Position numbers and translations under genes: made by a program
Notes under the pieces: model-generated
Database searches by the model: none
What the model saw: only the letters and a program-made list of their open reading frames with translations
Told to the model about the DNA's origin: nothing
Part shown: piece after piece, positions 16,563 to 24,093 of the stretch
Numbering within the stretch: the stretch's first letter is position 1
Layout of the letters: each line of letters opens with the position of its first letter
Origin: an uncultured Bacilli bacterium
GTDB taxonomy: Bacteria; Bacillota_I; Bacilli_A; RF39; UBA660
Assembly: GCA_947629375.1 (NCBI GenBank)
Contig: CANRDN010000017.1
Span: forward strand, 1-42,422
Direction: 5' to 3'
DNA length: 42,422 nt

Positions 16563-17486
16563 CTATTTTATTCTTTCTATTATTCTAAGTTTTGCTGAAC
16601 GGGATCTATTGTTTACCTCTAGTTCTTCTTGACTTGGAACAATAACATTTTTATTTATTAGCTTGAAATCAGGAAGATATTCATCTGGTATATCAGGTAA
16701 CCCTTTTACTTTTGGATCGATATCCGTACATTCTTTGAAGACATTTTTTACAATTCTATCTTCTAAAGAATGGAAAGTAATAATACAAATTCTTCCTCCT
16801 ATATTAAGCATAGATAGCGCATCTTTAATCGAATCTTCCAATATATCAAGTTCGTGATTAACTTCAATTCTTATTGCTTGAAAAACACGCCTTGCTGGAT
16901 GATGTTCTCTTTTTGCTTTCATAGGAACAGAATTTGCAATGATATCTGCTAATTCCAAGGTAGTTTCAATTTTTTTATTTTCACGATATTTTACGATGTT
17001 TTTTGCAATACTTGCGGAATACTTTTCTTCTCCATATTTAAAAAATATTTCTCTTAATTTGGACTCAGGATAAGTATTAACGACATCGTAGGCCGTTAGT
17101 TTGGCATCTTGATCCATTCTCATATCGAGTTTTGCATCGTGATGATAACTAAAACCTCTTTCTGTTTCATCTAACTGAACTGATGAAACACCTAAATCAA
17201 ATAAAAAACCGTCAACAAATTTTACATTTCTTTTTAATAATTCTTCTTTCAAACAAGAAAAGTTACTTTTTATAATAGTAAAGTTGTCTCCAATTTCTTT
17301 TAGTCTTTTCTCACTACTTATAATTGCATCTTTATCTTGATCTATGGCGAATAGATAACCCCTTCTAACTCGTCTTAGTATTTCACTGGAATGCCCTGCA
17401 TAACCCAATGTGCAGTCTACATATATACCGTCTTCTTTTAAATTCAATCCTTCAATTGATTCATTTAATAAAACACTTATATGCAT
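16563..17486 (-). CDS. rsmH: 16S rRNA (cytosine-1402-N4)-methyltransferase
   Basis: SAM-dependent methyltransferase acting on C1402 of 16S rRNA in the ribosomal P site (formerly MraW). 307 residues starting MHISVLLNESIEGL. It carries the SAM loop YVDCTLGYAGHS, then DGFLFDLGVSSVQLD, ERGFSYHHDAKLDMRMD and the C-terminal block VFQAIRIEVNHELD and ITFHSLEDRIVK, all characteristic of the family. AGAGGAG precedes the ATG at 17486, and the longer frame was rejected. Only two bases separate it from mraZ. Confidence 0.97.
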   Translation of the reverse strand: MHISVLLNESIEGLNLKEDGIYVDCTLGYAGHSSEILRRVRRGYLFAIDQDKDAIISSEKRLKEIGDNFTIIKSNFSCLKEELLKRNVKFVDGFLFDLGVSSVQLDETERGFSYHHDAKLDMRMDQDAKLTAYDVVNTYPESKLREIFFKYGEEKYSASIAKNIVKYRENKKIETTLELADIIANSVPMKAKREHHPARRVFQAIRIEVNHELDILEDSIKDALSMLNIGGRICIITFHSLEDRIVKNVFKECTDIDPKVKGLPDIPDEYLPDFKLINKNVIVPSQEELEVNNRSRSAKLRIIERIK

Positions 17487-17488
17487 AT

Positions 17489-17929
17489 TTACTCCTCTTG
17501 CCAATTAGAATCAAATAAAGTCTCTGCAATATCTGACAAACTATCTTTATTTGTATCATAGAAATTATTCCATTTTTCACTTGACCATATTTCAAGTCGG
17601 TCCCCTACGCCGATTATGACGCATTCCTTTTTTAAATCGGCGTAAGTAACCAATGGAGAGGTAATATTAATTCGACCTTGCTTGTCAAACTCTGCTGCAG
17701 TAGCACCAGAAAGGAAAAATCTCATAAAACTACGAGCGTCTTTCTTTGTGAACGGCAAATTATTAAGTCTTTTGGTAATTTTTTCCCATTCGTCCATCGT
17801 GTAAACGAAAAGGCATTCTTCAAGACCGCGTGTAATAATAAAATTTTCACCTAATTCTTCTCTGAACTTAGCAGGAAGAGTTAAGCGTCCTTTTTCATCG
17901 ATATTATGATGAAACTCACCCATCAACAT
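17489..17929 (-). CDS. mraZ: Transcriptional regulator MraZ
   Basis: A 146-residue AbrB-fold DNA-binding protein with two SpoVT-AbrB-like repeats: [20 protein letters not shown] near the start and [20 protein letters not shown] in the middle. It forms rings and autoregulates the division cluster by binding direct repeats in its own promoter region. Three such repeats are present just upstream. GGGGGA precedes the ATG at 17929 (MLMGEF). The longer open frame to 18013 runs through the operator and was rejected. First gene of the mraZ-rsmH-ftsL-PBP operon. Confidence 0.96.
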   Translation of the reverse strand: MLMGEFHHNIDEKGRLTLPAKFREELGENFIITRGLEECLFVYTMDEWEKITKRLNNLPFTKKDARSFMRFFLSGATAAEFDKQGRINITSPLVTYADLKKECVIIGVGDRLEIWSSEKWNNFYDTNKDSLSDIAETLFDSNWQEE

Positions 17930-17938
17930 AATAATCCC

Positions 17939-18001
17939 CCACTTTTCACCACTTTCAACCACTGCTATCATTATATTACTATGAAACCACCCACTTGTAA
18001 A
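17939..18001 (-). promoter_or_regulatory. mraZ promoter with three 10-bp-spaced MraZ boxes
   Basis: On the minus strand AGTGG occurs at 17963-17959, 17953-17949 and 17943-17939, exactly 10 bp apart. The contexts GCAGTGGT, AAAGTGGT and AAAGTGGG match the AAAGTGG box reported for Mollicute MraZ. A fourth AGTGG is at 17995-17991. A promoter is suggested by TTTACA (18001-17996) with TAATAT at a 17-bp spacer, or TATAAT (17975-17970) at 20 bp. The three boxes lie between the -10 and the ATG, ideal for repression. Confidence 0.85.
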
Positions 18002-18011
18002 GTTTTTTTTC

Positions 18012-18049
18012 AAAAAATAAAATCACCATTGTAAATTTTACAACAGTGA
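18012..18049 (-). terminator. Terminator of thrS
   Basis: A 13-bp stem including two G-U pairs (18049-18037 with 18035-18023), then a T-rich tract on the minus strand. It separates thrS from the mraZ promoter. Confidence 0.8.
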
Positions 18050-18075
18050 CTTTTTTAACATTTATAAGTTGTTTT

Positions 18076-19842
18076 TTATTGGTTTAACAAGCGTTTTTCT
18101 TCGATATCTTTTTGTAAAAGGTCTAAAAATTCTTTTATTGTTACTGTCTTTGTCTCATTAGTTCCATAGACCCTATAACTAATCTTTTCTTCATTTTTTT
18201 CATTATCACCAAGGATTAAAGTATAAGGAATTCTTCTCATTTGAGCTTCTCTCATACGATAACTTAGCTTTTCGTTTCTAGCATCTAGTTCTACTCTAAT
18301 TTTATTTTTCTTTAGAAGTTCTGTTACTTTTTCAGCATAGTCAGTTTGATATTCAGAGTTAACAGGCATTACGATAACACCAACTGGTGCAAGCCACAAA
18401 GGAAGGATTCCCTTTGTCTCTTCTAGATAGAAAGCAATAAATCTATCAAGAGAACCAAAGATTGCTCTATGAATAACAACTGGTGTTTTCTTTGTACCAT
18501 CACTATCGATATAGTTCAAATCAAACTTTTTAGGTAAACAGAAGTCAAGTTGACAAGTAGATAATGTGTACTCGTTTCCCACAGCAGGTTTTACTTGAAC
18601 ATCAAGTTTTGGTCCATAGAATGCTGCTTCTCCTATTTTTTCAACATAATCAAGACCTAAATCATTTAATACTTCACGAAGCTTATTTTCAGCATTGTTC
18701 CACATTTCATCATCTTGATAATATTTTACTTTGTCTTCTGGATCTCTTAATGAAAGTTCAAAACGATATTCTTTTATTCCAAGTTCACGATATACTTCGA
18801 GAATTAAATCGACAACACCTTTAAATTCACTTTCAATTTGATCTTTAGTACAGAAAATATGAGAGTCATTTTGACAGAATGTACGAACTCTTTCTATTCC
18901 TTTTAAAGATCCACTTGTTTCAAAACGACAATCTCTTGCTATTTCAGCAATTCTTATTGGTAAATCACGATAAGAGTGAATGCTATTTCCATAAATCATC
19001 ATATGATGTGGACAGTTCATTGGACGAAGAACAAATTCTTCTCCTTCTACTTCCATTTTAGGAAACATTGAATCTTTATAATGGTCCCAGTGACCACTTG
19101 TTTTATATAGTTCAACATTACCAAGAGGTGGTGTTAAAACGTGCAAATAACCTCTTTCAAGTTCTTTATTTCTAATATAGTTTTCCAAAGTATTCCAAAT
19201 CATAAAACCATTAGGCAAATACATTGGAAGTCCTTTACCAATTAAATCATTAGTAACAAATATCTCTAAATCTTTTCCAATCTTACGATGGTCTCTCTGT
19301 TTGGCTTCTTCAAGTTCTTTTAAGTGAGCCTCTAGATCTTCTGGTGTTTCAAAGCAAACTCCATAGATTCTTTGAAGCATTTTATTTTTAGAATCTCCCT
19401 TAAAATAAGCTCCAGCTACTTTTAGAAGTTTAAAGTTCTTTAAAAGTTTAGTGTTTTCAACGTGAGGCCCACGACAAAGGTCTGTAAAGTCGCCTTGATC
19501 ATACGCTGTAATTACCGTTTCATTTTCATCCATTCTAGAAATTAAATCAAGTTTATAAGGATCATCTTTAAATTCTTTTAAAGCTTCTTCTTTAGATATT
19601 TCACGTCTTTTAATTAACTTAGCGTCCTTAGCACACTTCTTCATTTCTTTTTCAATAAGTGGTAAATCTTCTTCAGTTAAAGATTTGTCTCCAAGATCGA
19701 TATCATAGTAAAATCCGTCTTCTACAACAGGACCTACCCAAAATTTAGCATTAGGATATAAATGCTTTACTGCTTGTGCAAGTAAATGAGCACAAGAATG
19801 GTTTAAAATATTTAGTTTTGCATCTTCTTTAATATTAATCAT
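18076..19842 (-). CDS. thrS: Threonyl-tRNA synthetase lacking the TGS domain
   Basis: Charges tRNA-Thr and edits Ser. 589 residues from the ATG at 19842 (GGAGGG ahead of it). The N-terminal TGS domain of typical ThrRS (about 60 residues) is missing: the protein opens almost directly into the N2 editing domain, with HSCAH at 15-19 and CRGPH at 123-127. The class II core follows, with RPMNCPHHM (zinc Cys), FETSGSLKGIERVRTF (motif 2), VVIHRA and the motif 3 block AIFGSLDRFIAF, and a C-terminal anticodon-binding domain. A Thr-specific T-box controls it. Confidence 0.97.
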   Translation of the reverse strand: MINIKEDAKLNILNHSCAHLLAQAVKHLYPNAKFWVGPVVEDGFYYDIDLGDKSLTEEDLPLIEKEMKKCAKDAKLIKRREISKEEALKEFKDDPYKLDLISRMDENETVITAYDQGDFTDLCRGPHVENTKLLKNFKLLKVAGAYFKGDSKNKMLQRIYGVCFETPEDLEAHLKELEEAKQRDHRKIGKDLEIFVTNDLIGKGLPMYLPNGFMIWNTLENYIRNKELERGYLHVLTPPLGNVELYKTSGHWDHYKDSMFPKMEVEGEEFVLRPMNCPHHMMIYGNSIHSYRDLPIRIAEIARDCRFETSGSLKGIERVRTFCQNDSHIFCTKDQIESEFKGVVDLILEVYRELGIKEYRFELSLRDPEDKVKYYQDDEMWNNAENKLREVLNDLGLDYVEKIGEAAFYGPKLDVQVKPAVGNEYTLSTCQLDFCLPKKFDLNYIDSDGTKKTPVVIHRAIFGSLDRFIAFYLEETKGILPLWLAPVGVIVMPVNSEYQTDYAEKVTELLKKNKIRVELDARNEKLSYRMREAQMRRIPYTLILGDNEKNEEKISYRVYGTNETKTVTIKEFLDLLQKDIEEKRLLNQ

Positions 19843-19859
19843 AATTATCCCTCCAAAAT

Positions 19860-20060
19860 AAAAACTCCTACAAATATTGTAGGAGTGCATAACACGGTAC
19901 CATCCTTAAGTTTAACTTAATTAGACTTGTAACGAAGTCACTCGGAATTTTCTTTCGAACTCTGCTCCTAAGTAGTAACTTAAATACTTCTTTATTATCT
20001 TCCACCAAACGATAACTCTCTATAAAATAGGTACCTAAATCGTGTCTTATTCACTGCATT
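19860..20060 (-). promoter_or_regulatory. T-box leader, tRNA-Thr specific (specifier ACU)
   Basis: Minus-strand leader upstream of thrS. The Stem I base TAAG/CTTA and the upper helix TTTAGGTAC/GTATTTAAG flank the specifier loop, which contains ACT at 19976-19974 followed by A. AGAGAG and GGTGGAAG of Stem I are present. T-box TGGTACC is at 19902-19896. AGGA/TCCT plus GTG/CAC form the antiterminator. The competing terminator stem CTCCTACAA/TTGTAGGAG (19885-19865) is followed by TTTTT. A short 5' hairpin (TTCACT...AGTGAA) precedes Stem I. Confidence 0.93.
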
Positions 20061-20069
20061 TATAAGTGA

Positions 20070-20097
20070 ATTATAACACATTTTTTAAATATTTCAA
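20070..20097 (-). promoter_or_regulatory. thrS promoter
   Basis: Minus strand TTGAAA (20097-20092), 16 bp spacer containing a TGTG extension, TATAAT (20075-20070). One of the clearest promoters in the window. Confidence 0.8.
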
Positions 20098-20112
20098 TAG
20101 TAAAGATTTTTA

Positions 20113-20568
20113 TTAGATAGTAAATTCTGCAGCTAAATAAATTCTCATATCTATATTGCCATCCTTGGAAAAAGGTTTTACAAGTCTATATGTTCCTTTA
20201 GGTAGTTTTCCATATGTATTCTCCCAGTTGAATTCTAGTTCTTTTACCTCTCCTGGAAGAACACTATATGAAGGCAATGTAATATCAAATGTTAAATCTA
20301 TTTTGTGCCATTTGCCATCTTGCTTAATTTCTAGTTCGTCAGCATTTCCATAAGAATATAAACTATCACTATCATTTTTAATTACAAATGTAGCTCCCGT
20401 TTTAGTTAATGTGTCTTCTTTAACAGATAATGTTATTCCAGCATCATTAGATATTACTAAATCAGATTCATTTCCTATTTTGATTTTGTTTTCTTCTTCA
20501 CTACTTCCACATCCTGTTAGTCCAAACACAAAAATTCCACATAACAAAATTGTAAATATTTTTTTCAT
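20113..20568 (-). CDS. Lipoprotein with a bacterial Ig-like (Big_14-type) domain
   Basis: 151 residues with a lipoprotein signal peptide: MKKIFTILLCGIFVFGLTGC, where LTGC is the lipobox and Cys20 would be lipidated. The mature part carries the pattern NDSDSLYSYG...LEIKQDGKWHKI...VLPGEVKELEFNW...YGKLPKGTYRLVK, which matches the immunoglobulin-like domain often found in Firmicute lipoproteins. It is anchored on the outer face of the membrane, and its ligand is unknown. GGAGGG precedes the start. It is 53 bases downstream of the protease gene with no terminator between, so probably one transcript. It belongs to the TCGA-poor 20.1-23.9 kb block. Confidence 0.8.
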   Translation of the reverse strand: MKKIFTILLCGIFVFGLTGCGSSEEENKIKIGNESDLVISNDAGITLSVKEDTLTKTGATFVIKNDSDSLYSYGNADELEIKQDGKWHKIDLTFDITLPSYSVLPGEVKELEFNWENTYGKLPKGTYRLVKPFSKDGNIDMRIYLAAEFTI

Positions 20569-20621
20569 ATATAGCCCTCCATTATCAATTATACAGATGT
20601 TATTTAAAAATGTATAGAATT

Positions 20622-21863
20622 TTAATATCTTTTTTGTAACGCAACTGGTATGGAACTTAAATCTGTAAAAAACATTCCGACTTCATTCAAAGGTCCACCA
20701 CTAATTATTCCAATACCGATTGCGCCTCCATTGTCATCTGTTCTAGGTATCATAACAACACCGCCACTATCGCCTCCACTGGCATATGCATCAGTTTTAA
20801 TCAACCCTTTTATTAATGTAGTGCCCTTATCATAATGGGCTGTATAATTTAGACCAGTTACTTTTCCAGTAGTATACTTAGTTGTGGCTCCAGCCTTTGA
20901 AATAGCCATATTGTCAGCAATAACAGGGGAATAATTTATAAGGCCAAGTTTTGTTATATTACTTGGTAAATTATCATATTTATATAAAAAATTTGTTGGT
21001 GTATATGATGAAGATGTTTTTACGAATGCATAATCATATTTTTCATTATTAGCATATTGTGCTACTTCAATAGTTCCAGTAGTAAAATTTTTTAAACCTG
21101 TTGCACAATGACCTGCCGTTAAGTATCCATCGTTACCATTGTATCTAACCCTCATTCCCATAGAACAAAATGGGGCTTTATTTGCAACAAGTAAAAACAT
21201 TTCACCAGCATTTATGTCCTTAAAAGTTATGGGTTTTTGAGCTGTACTGAATTTTATTGCATTTAAGTTTAGATTACCTTTTGTTTTAGCTAATGTATTT
21301 TTAATATTTAATTGTTCCAAAATATTATTTTTAGTAAGTTCAATATTTACACTATTGTCCATTATATCAAGATATGTTCCAGCAACATTATTGTCTATTG
21401 ATTCATCTGTAAACAAATTGTCACTTACATAATTGTTTATATTATTTAATTCATTGAAAGTATAATTAACATATTCAACTTTTACTGATTCATCCATATT
21501 AATAATTTTATTGTAAATATCAAAGTCTTTACTTTCAACTGGTGGAATGTTCTCTTTTACAATTTGAACAATTAAATTTCTTGCATCATCACTAACATAC
21601 ATACCACCAAAGTATGTAGGATAATAATCATTATAAATATCTTTTATATTGTAGTAATCATTTAAAGTTGTTTGAATTTTCGTAGCAAGTTCTACTCTAG
21701 CCCAATTGCGTTCAAGATATTCTTCATCCTCAAACATATCATAATCATCTTGTTGTACATTATCTAATGCTTGTTTTCCATTATCTAATGCGTTAATCGA
21801 AGTAATAGATCCAGATAGTAAAACAAACAAAGCTACTAAAAAAATTAATATTTTATTTTTCAT
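20622..21863 (-). CDS. Secreted chymotrypsin-fold serine protease with propeptide
   Basis: A 413-residue preproenzyme. Signal peptide 1-26 (MKNKILIFLVALFVLL..), acidic propeptide to about 210 containing YFGGMYVSDDARNLIVQIV, a motif like those in streptogrisin/alpha-lytic prodomains, then the protease. The catalytic triad is readable: His252 in LTAGHCATG, Asp277 in EKYDYAFV, Ser366 in GGDSGGV. Cys233 and Cys253 are placed for the conserved disulfide beside the catalytic His. It acts outside the cell; its substrate is unknown. AAAGGAG fixes the ATG at 21863 over the upstream frame. Its neighbours are a second secreted protein upstream and the lipoprotein downstream. Confidence 0.9.
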   Translation of the reverse strand: MKNKILIFLVALFVLLSGSITSINALDNGKQALDNVQQDDYDMFEDEEYLERNWARVELATKIQTTLNDYYNIKDIYNDYYPTYFGGMYVSDDARNLIVQIVKENIPPVESKDFDIYNKIINMDESVKVEYVNYTFNELNNINNYVSDNLFTDESIDNNVAGTYLDIMDNSVNIELTKNNILEQLNIKNTLAKTKGNLNLNAIKFSTAQKPITFKDINAGEMFLLVANKAPFCSMGMRVRYNGNDGYLTAGHCATGLKNFTTGTIEVAQYANNEKYDYAFVKTSSSYTPTNFLYKYDNLPSNITKLGLINYSPVIADNMAISKAGATTKYTTGKVTGLNYTAHYDKGTTLIKGLIKTDAYASGGDSGGVVMIPRTDDNGGAIGIGIISGGPLNEVGMFFTDLSSIPVALQKRY

Positions 21864-21996
21864 AAATACTCCTTTCATTTTTTCTTTAATTAATTTTTCC
21901 ATTTTATATTACTGTTCGATATCTTACATTTTTATACCACCACCATTTTTCAATAATTCAAAACCTGTTCATATAAAACGAAAGGTTTTTACAAAA

Positions 21997-22716
21997 TTAA
22001 AGATTTATGTCCACTCCTGCTGAATTATCATAATAAGTAGCTGCAACTGATGAAAATTTGAAAACATTGCCATATCCGTTGTCGCCTATAGTATATTGTT
22101 TGCTAATGGCTTCAGTCGTATTCTTTTTCGCGTGTTGATAACTTCCATAAACAGTACCACTAGTAGTTGTAACAAATGAAGCTGTCATTTCTATATTACT
22201 AACATTAGGTACTAGAATAGAATATCCAAATCCATTATCATAAACTGACGGATTACTATAAATTTTACTATAATTATTCCCAGATACAACTACATCACTA
22301 ATATTAATTATCGTTCCATTTTTAATTCTAGCTCCAAATACATCATAACTTTTTACACTTGGAGTTTTATTCCATTTGTTACTCAACACCATTAGACAAT
22401 TTTTTGAACAAGTTTTAGTAATTGTCAAAGTTCTTAAATTATCATTTATGGATGTACCTTTAGTCAAAAATGGTTCTTTAAAATGCATCATTACTCTTTC
22501 AACAGGTTTACCAAACAAATCCATATCTTTTATTAGATTGTAATCATCAGGCGTAAGATATTTTTGATACCCTTCACCATACATTTCAGATATAAAATTA
22601 TATTCTTTCTCCGTTAATATTACTCCGTAATCATTTTTGTAAAAATAATCACCTGCAAGTACTGGCTGTGCAAATAATGCAACAAATAAGATAATAATTA
22701 ATTTATATACTTTCAT
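21997..22716 (-). CDS. Secreted protein of unknown function
   Basis: 239 residues with a clear signal peptide (MKVYKLIIILFVALFAQPVLAG, cleavage likely after ALA-like VLA). The mature N-terminal part is helical with a Tyr-rich segment and LTPDDYNLIKDMDLFG. The C-terminal part is beta-like and rich in Ser/Thr/Asn/Val (SFVTTTSGTVYGSYQHA), resembling a secreted beta-sandwich. KTCSKNCLM contains a CxxxC pair. I do not recognise a family. GGAGGAG precedes the start. It is followed by the secreted protease after about 130 bases. It could be a protease partner, substrate, inhibitor or adhesin. Confidence 0.75.
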   Translation of the reverse strand: MKVYKLIIILFVALFAQPVLAGDYFYKNDYGVILTEKEYNFISEMYGEGYQKYLTPDDYNLIKDMDLFGKPVERVMMHFKEPFLTKGTSINDNLRTLTITKTCSKNCLMVLSNKWNKTPSVKSYDVFGARIKNGTIINISDVVVSGNNYSKIYSNPSVYDNGFGYSILVPNVSNIEMTASFVTTTSGTVYGSYQHAKKNTTEAISKQYTIGDNGYGNVFKFSSVAATYYDNSAGVDINL

Positions 22717-22756
22717 AAATTTCTCCTCCTATGAATCAATCATAAAATAAGTCAAT

Positions 22757-22788
22757 AAAAAAAGGTAGTGACAATTTGTCACACCCCT
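22757..22788 (-). terminator. Terminator after the XRE transmembrane regulator
   Basis: Minus-strand GTGACA/TGTCAC stem (extended by a GGG/CCT helix beyond two mismatches) followed by seven T at 22763-22757. It separates the regulator from the secreted protein genes. Confidence 0.7.
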
Positions 22789-22809
22789 ATTTCAGTCAGT
22801 AATCACTTG

Positions 22810-23856
22810 TTATTTTAAATATTTTAAAACATAAGATTTATAAAATTCATCATATATTTTTTGCTTTTTCTCACAGTCTTGGTCATTACAAATAATTTTA
22901 TCATTATCAAACTTAGCAATAAACTTATCACTAGGATTATTATTATCATATGCAAAGTAACTATTATTTAAATTATATGTATAGTAAGATTCATTATTGT
23001 ATACAACTAAAGTTCCTGAATTATAATTCAATAATTCATCACCAATTGCTAGACTACAACCAGAATCATCACATTGAAATGTCTCCTTGATTTTTTCTGG
23101 TATTTCATCTTCAACATATTCCGTCACTGGTGGTCCTATTTTTTGTTCTTTGGTATATATAAATTTATTGTTTACATATTCTTCTTTAAATTCAAGATCT
23201 ATTCTTTCACCATCAATAACCACAAAAATCTTTTGTTTTGAGTTTACAAAATCATCATAAGAAATTAAAGCCTCATAACCATAAAGATCTTTTAATATAA
23301 TATCTGGGTCACCTTTATATATTTGAAATGTCTTATCATCTTCTTCAACATAAACAGAAATTTCATCAACTTCTGGATCTATATTTTCTATTTTTAAATA
23401 AATTTTTTCTTTAGTTAAAATTAATAATCCATCATAAATATTATAGTTTTCTGAAGAGCCTTTAATACTGTATATTCTTACTGTTTTATAATTTTGTAAA
23501 AAATAGAAAATAGTAAGTAAAGAAAATGAAATTAAACATAGAACAGCAAAAAATATAGTTAAGATTCGAATTTTTTTAGATTTCGTTTTTTGTGATTTTA
23601 AATATTCCTTAAAAGTAATATCAATACTTTTCTCATTTTTCTTATTTTTTCTTTCTCCCGATACCAATTCTTCTAATGAAATATCAAATATTTTACTAAG
23701 TAGAATCATATCTTCTAAGTTAACAGCTCTTTTACCATTTTCAATTTTATTTATTTTTGTTCTATCACAATGTATTTTTTCACCCAGATATTCTTGACTC
23801 CAATTTTTCTCTTCACGAAGTTCTTTAATAAAGTTACCTATTTTTTCTTGCTCCAT
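22810..23856 (-). CDS. One-piece XRE-type transmembrane regulator with an extracytoplasmic sensor domain
   Basis: 348 residues. An N-terminal XRE helix-turn-helix (1-65; SQEYLGEKIHCDRTKINKIENGKR is the reading-head region) is followed by a charged linker, one membrane helix (about 97-120) and a roughly 225-residue outer domain with two CX4C pairs (CDDSGC and CNDQDC) that could form disulfides. A DNA-binding head joined to an outer domain suggests direct signal reading across the membrane. No strong Shine-Dalgarno lies right before the ATG. Instead an overlapping 16-codon frame with a good one starts upstream. A near-consensus promoter precedes it. The target is unknown; the adjacent secreted genes are natural candidates. 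Confidence 0.85.
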   Translation of the reverse strand: MEQEKIGNFIKELREEKNWSQEYLGEKIHCDRTKINKIENGKRAVNLEDMILLSKIFDISLEELVSGERKNKKNEKSIDITFKEYLKSQKTKSKKIRILTIFFAVLCLISFSLLTIFYFLQNYKTVRIYSIKGSSENYNIYDGLLILTKEKIYLKIENIDPEVDEISVYVEEDDKTFQIYKGDPDIILKDLYGYEALISYDDFVNSKQKIFVVIDGERIDLEFKEEYVNNKFIYTKEQKIGPPVTEYVEDEIPEKIKETFQCDDSGCSLAIGDELLNYNSGTLVVYNNESYYTYNLNNSYFAYDNNNPSDKFIAKFDNDKIICNDQDCEKKQKIYDEFYKSYVLKYLK

Positions 23857-23888
23857 TTTACTACCATAAAATCAACTTCAAAAAACAT
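23838..23888 (-). CDS. Possible 16-residue leader peptide overlapping the regulator start
   Basis: ATG at 23888 with AGAAAGGA about 8 bases upstream, encoding MFFEVDFMVVKWSKKK and stopping at a TAG 16 bases inside the regulator gene, in a different frame. Ribosomes ending here could reinitiate at the regulator ATG, which has only a weak binding site of its own. The regulator N terminus (MEQEKIGNFI) is typical of its family, so a frameshifted true start is unlikely. Confidence 0.4.
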   Translation of the reverse strand: MFFEVDFMVVKWSKKK

Positions 23889-23930
23889 AATTGATTCCTT
23901 TCTTAAATTTCTTTAAAGTTTTCTAATTTA

Positions 23931-23959
23931 ATTATACTTAATAACAATATAATTGGCAA
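23931..23959 (-). promoter_or_regulatory. Promoter of the XRE transmembrane regulator
   Basis: Minus strand TTGCCA (23959-23954), 17 bp spacer, perfect TATAAT (23936-23931). The predicted untranslated leader is about 65-70 bases and holds the small overlapping frame. Confidence 0.8.
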
Positions 23960-24023
23960 AGTAATCATTAATAATATTTATTGGAAACATTACTACAATT
24001 TTGTCAATTTATGCCAAAAAGAT

Positions 24024-24051
24024 TTATCAAATTAATAATTTAGAATATAAT
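24024..24051 (+). promoter_or_regulatory. Promoter of the glmS ribozyme transcript
   Basis: TTATCA (24024-24029), 16 bp spacer, perfect TATAAT (24046-24051). It is divergent from the regulator promoter; about 65 bp lie between the two -35 boxes. Confidence 0.65.
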
Positions 24052-24093
24052 AATATTAAGATTTAAATGTAGAAAGGTTGTAAATTTATTTCT

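Noticed and set aside
17930-18013. MraZ N-terminal extension
   Set aside because: This stretch is the operator and promoter region; GGGGGA fits the ATG at 17929.
18564-19061. Rightward Leu-rich reading frames inside thrS
   Set aside because: They are antisense to a complete synthetase, have no ribosome binding site and have skewed composition, so they are shadows.
21930-21990. AAAACCT/AGGTTTT hairpin between the secreted protein and the protease
   Set aside because: It is not followed by a T run and has a long loop, so I do not call it a terminator; the genes may be co-transcribed.
22717-22756. TTGACT upstream of the 239-residue secreted protein as a -35
   Set aside because: No acceptable -10 lies at 15-19 bp; the hexamer could be chance in this AT-rich gap.
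23838-23888. Possible frameshift hiding a longer N terminus of the XRE regulator
   Set aside because: The protein starting at 23856 already has the typical family N terminus (MEQEKIGNFIKELREEK), so the short overlapping frame is better read as a leader peptide.
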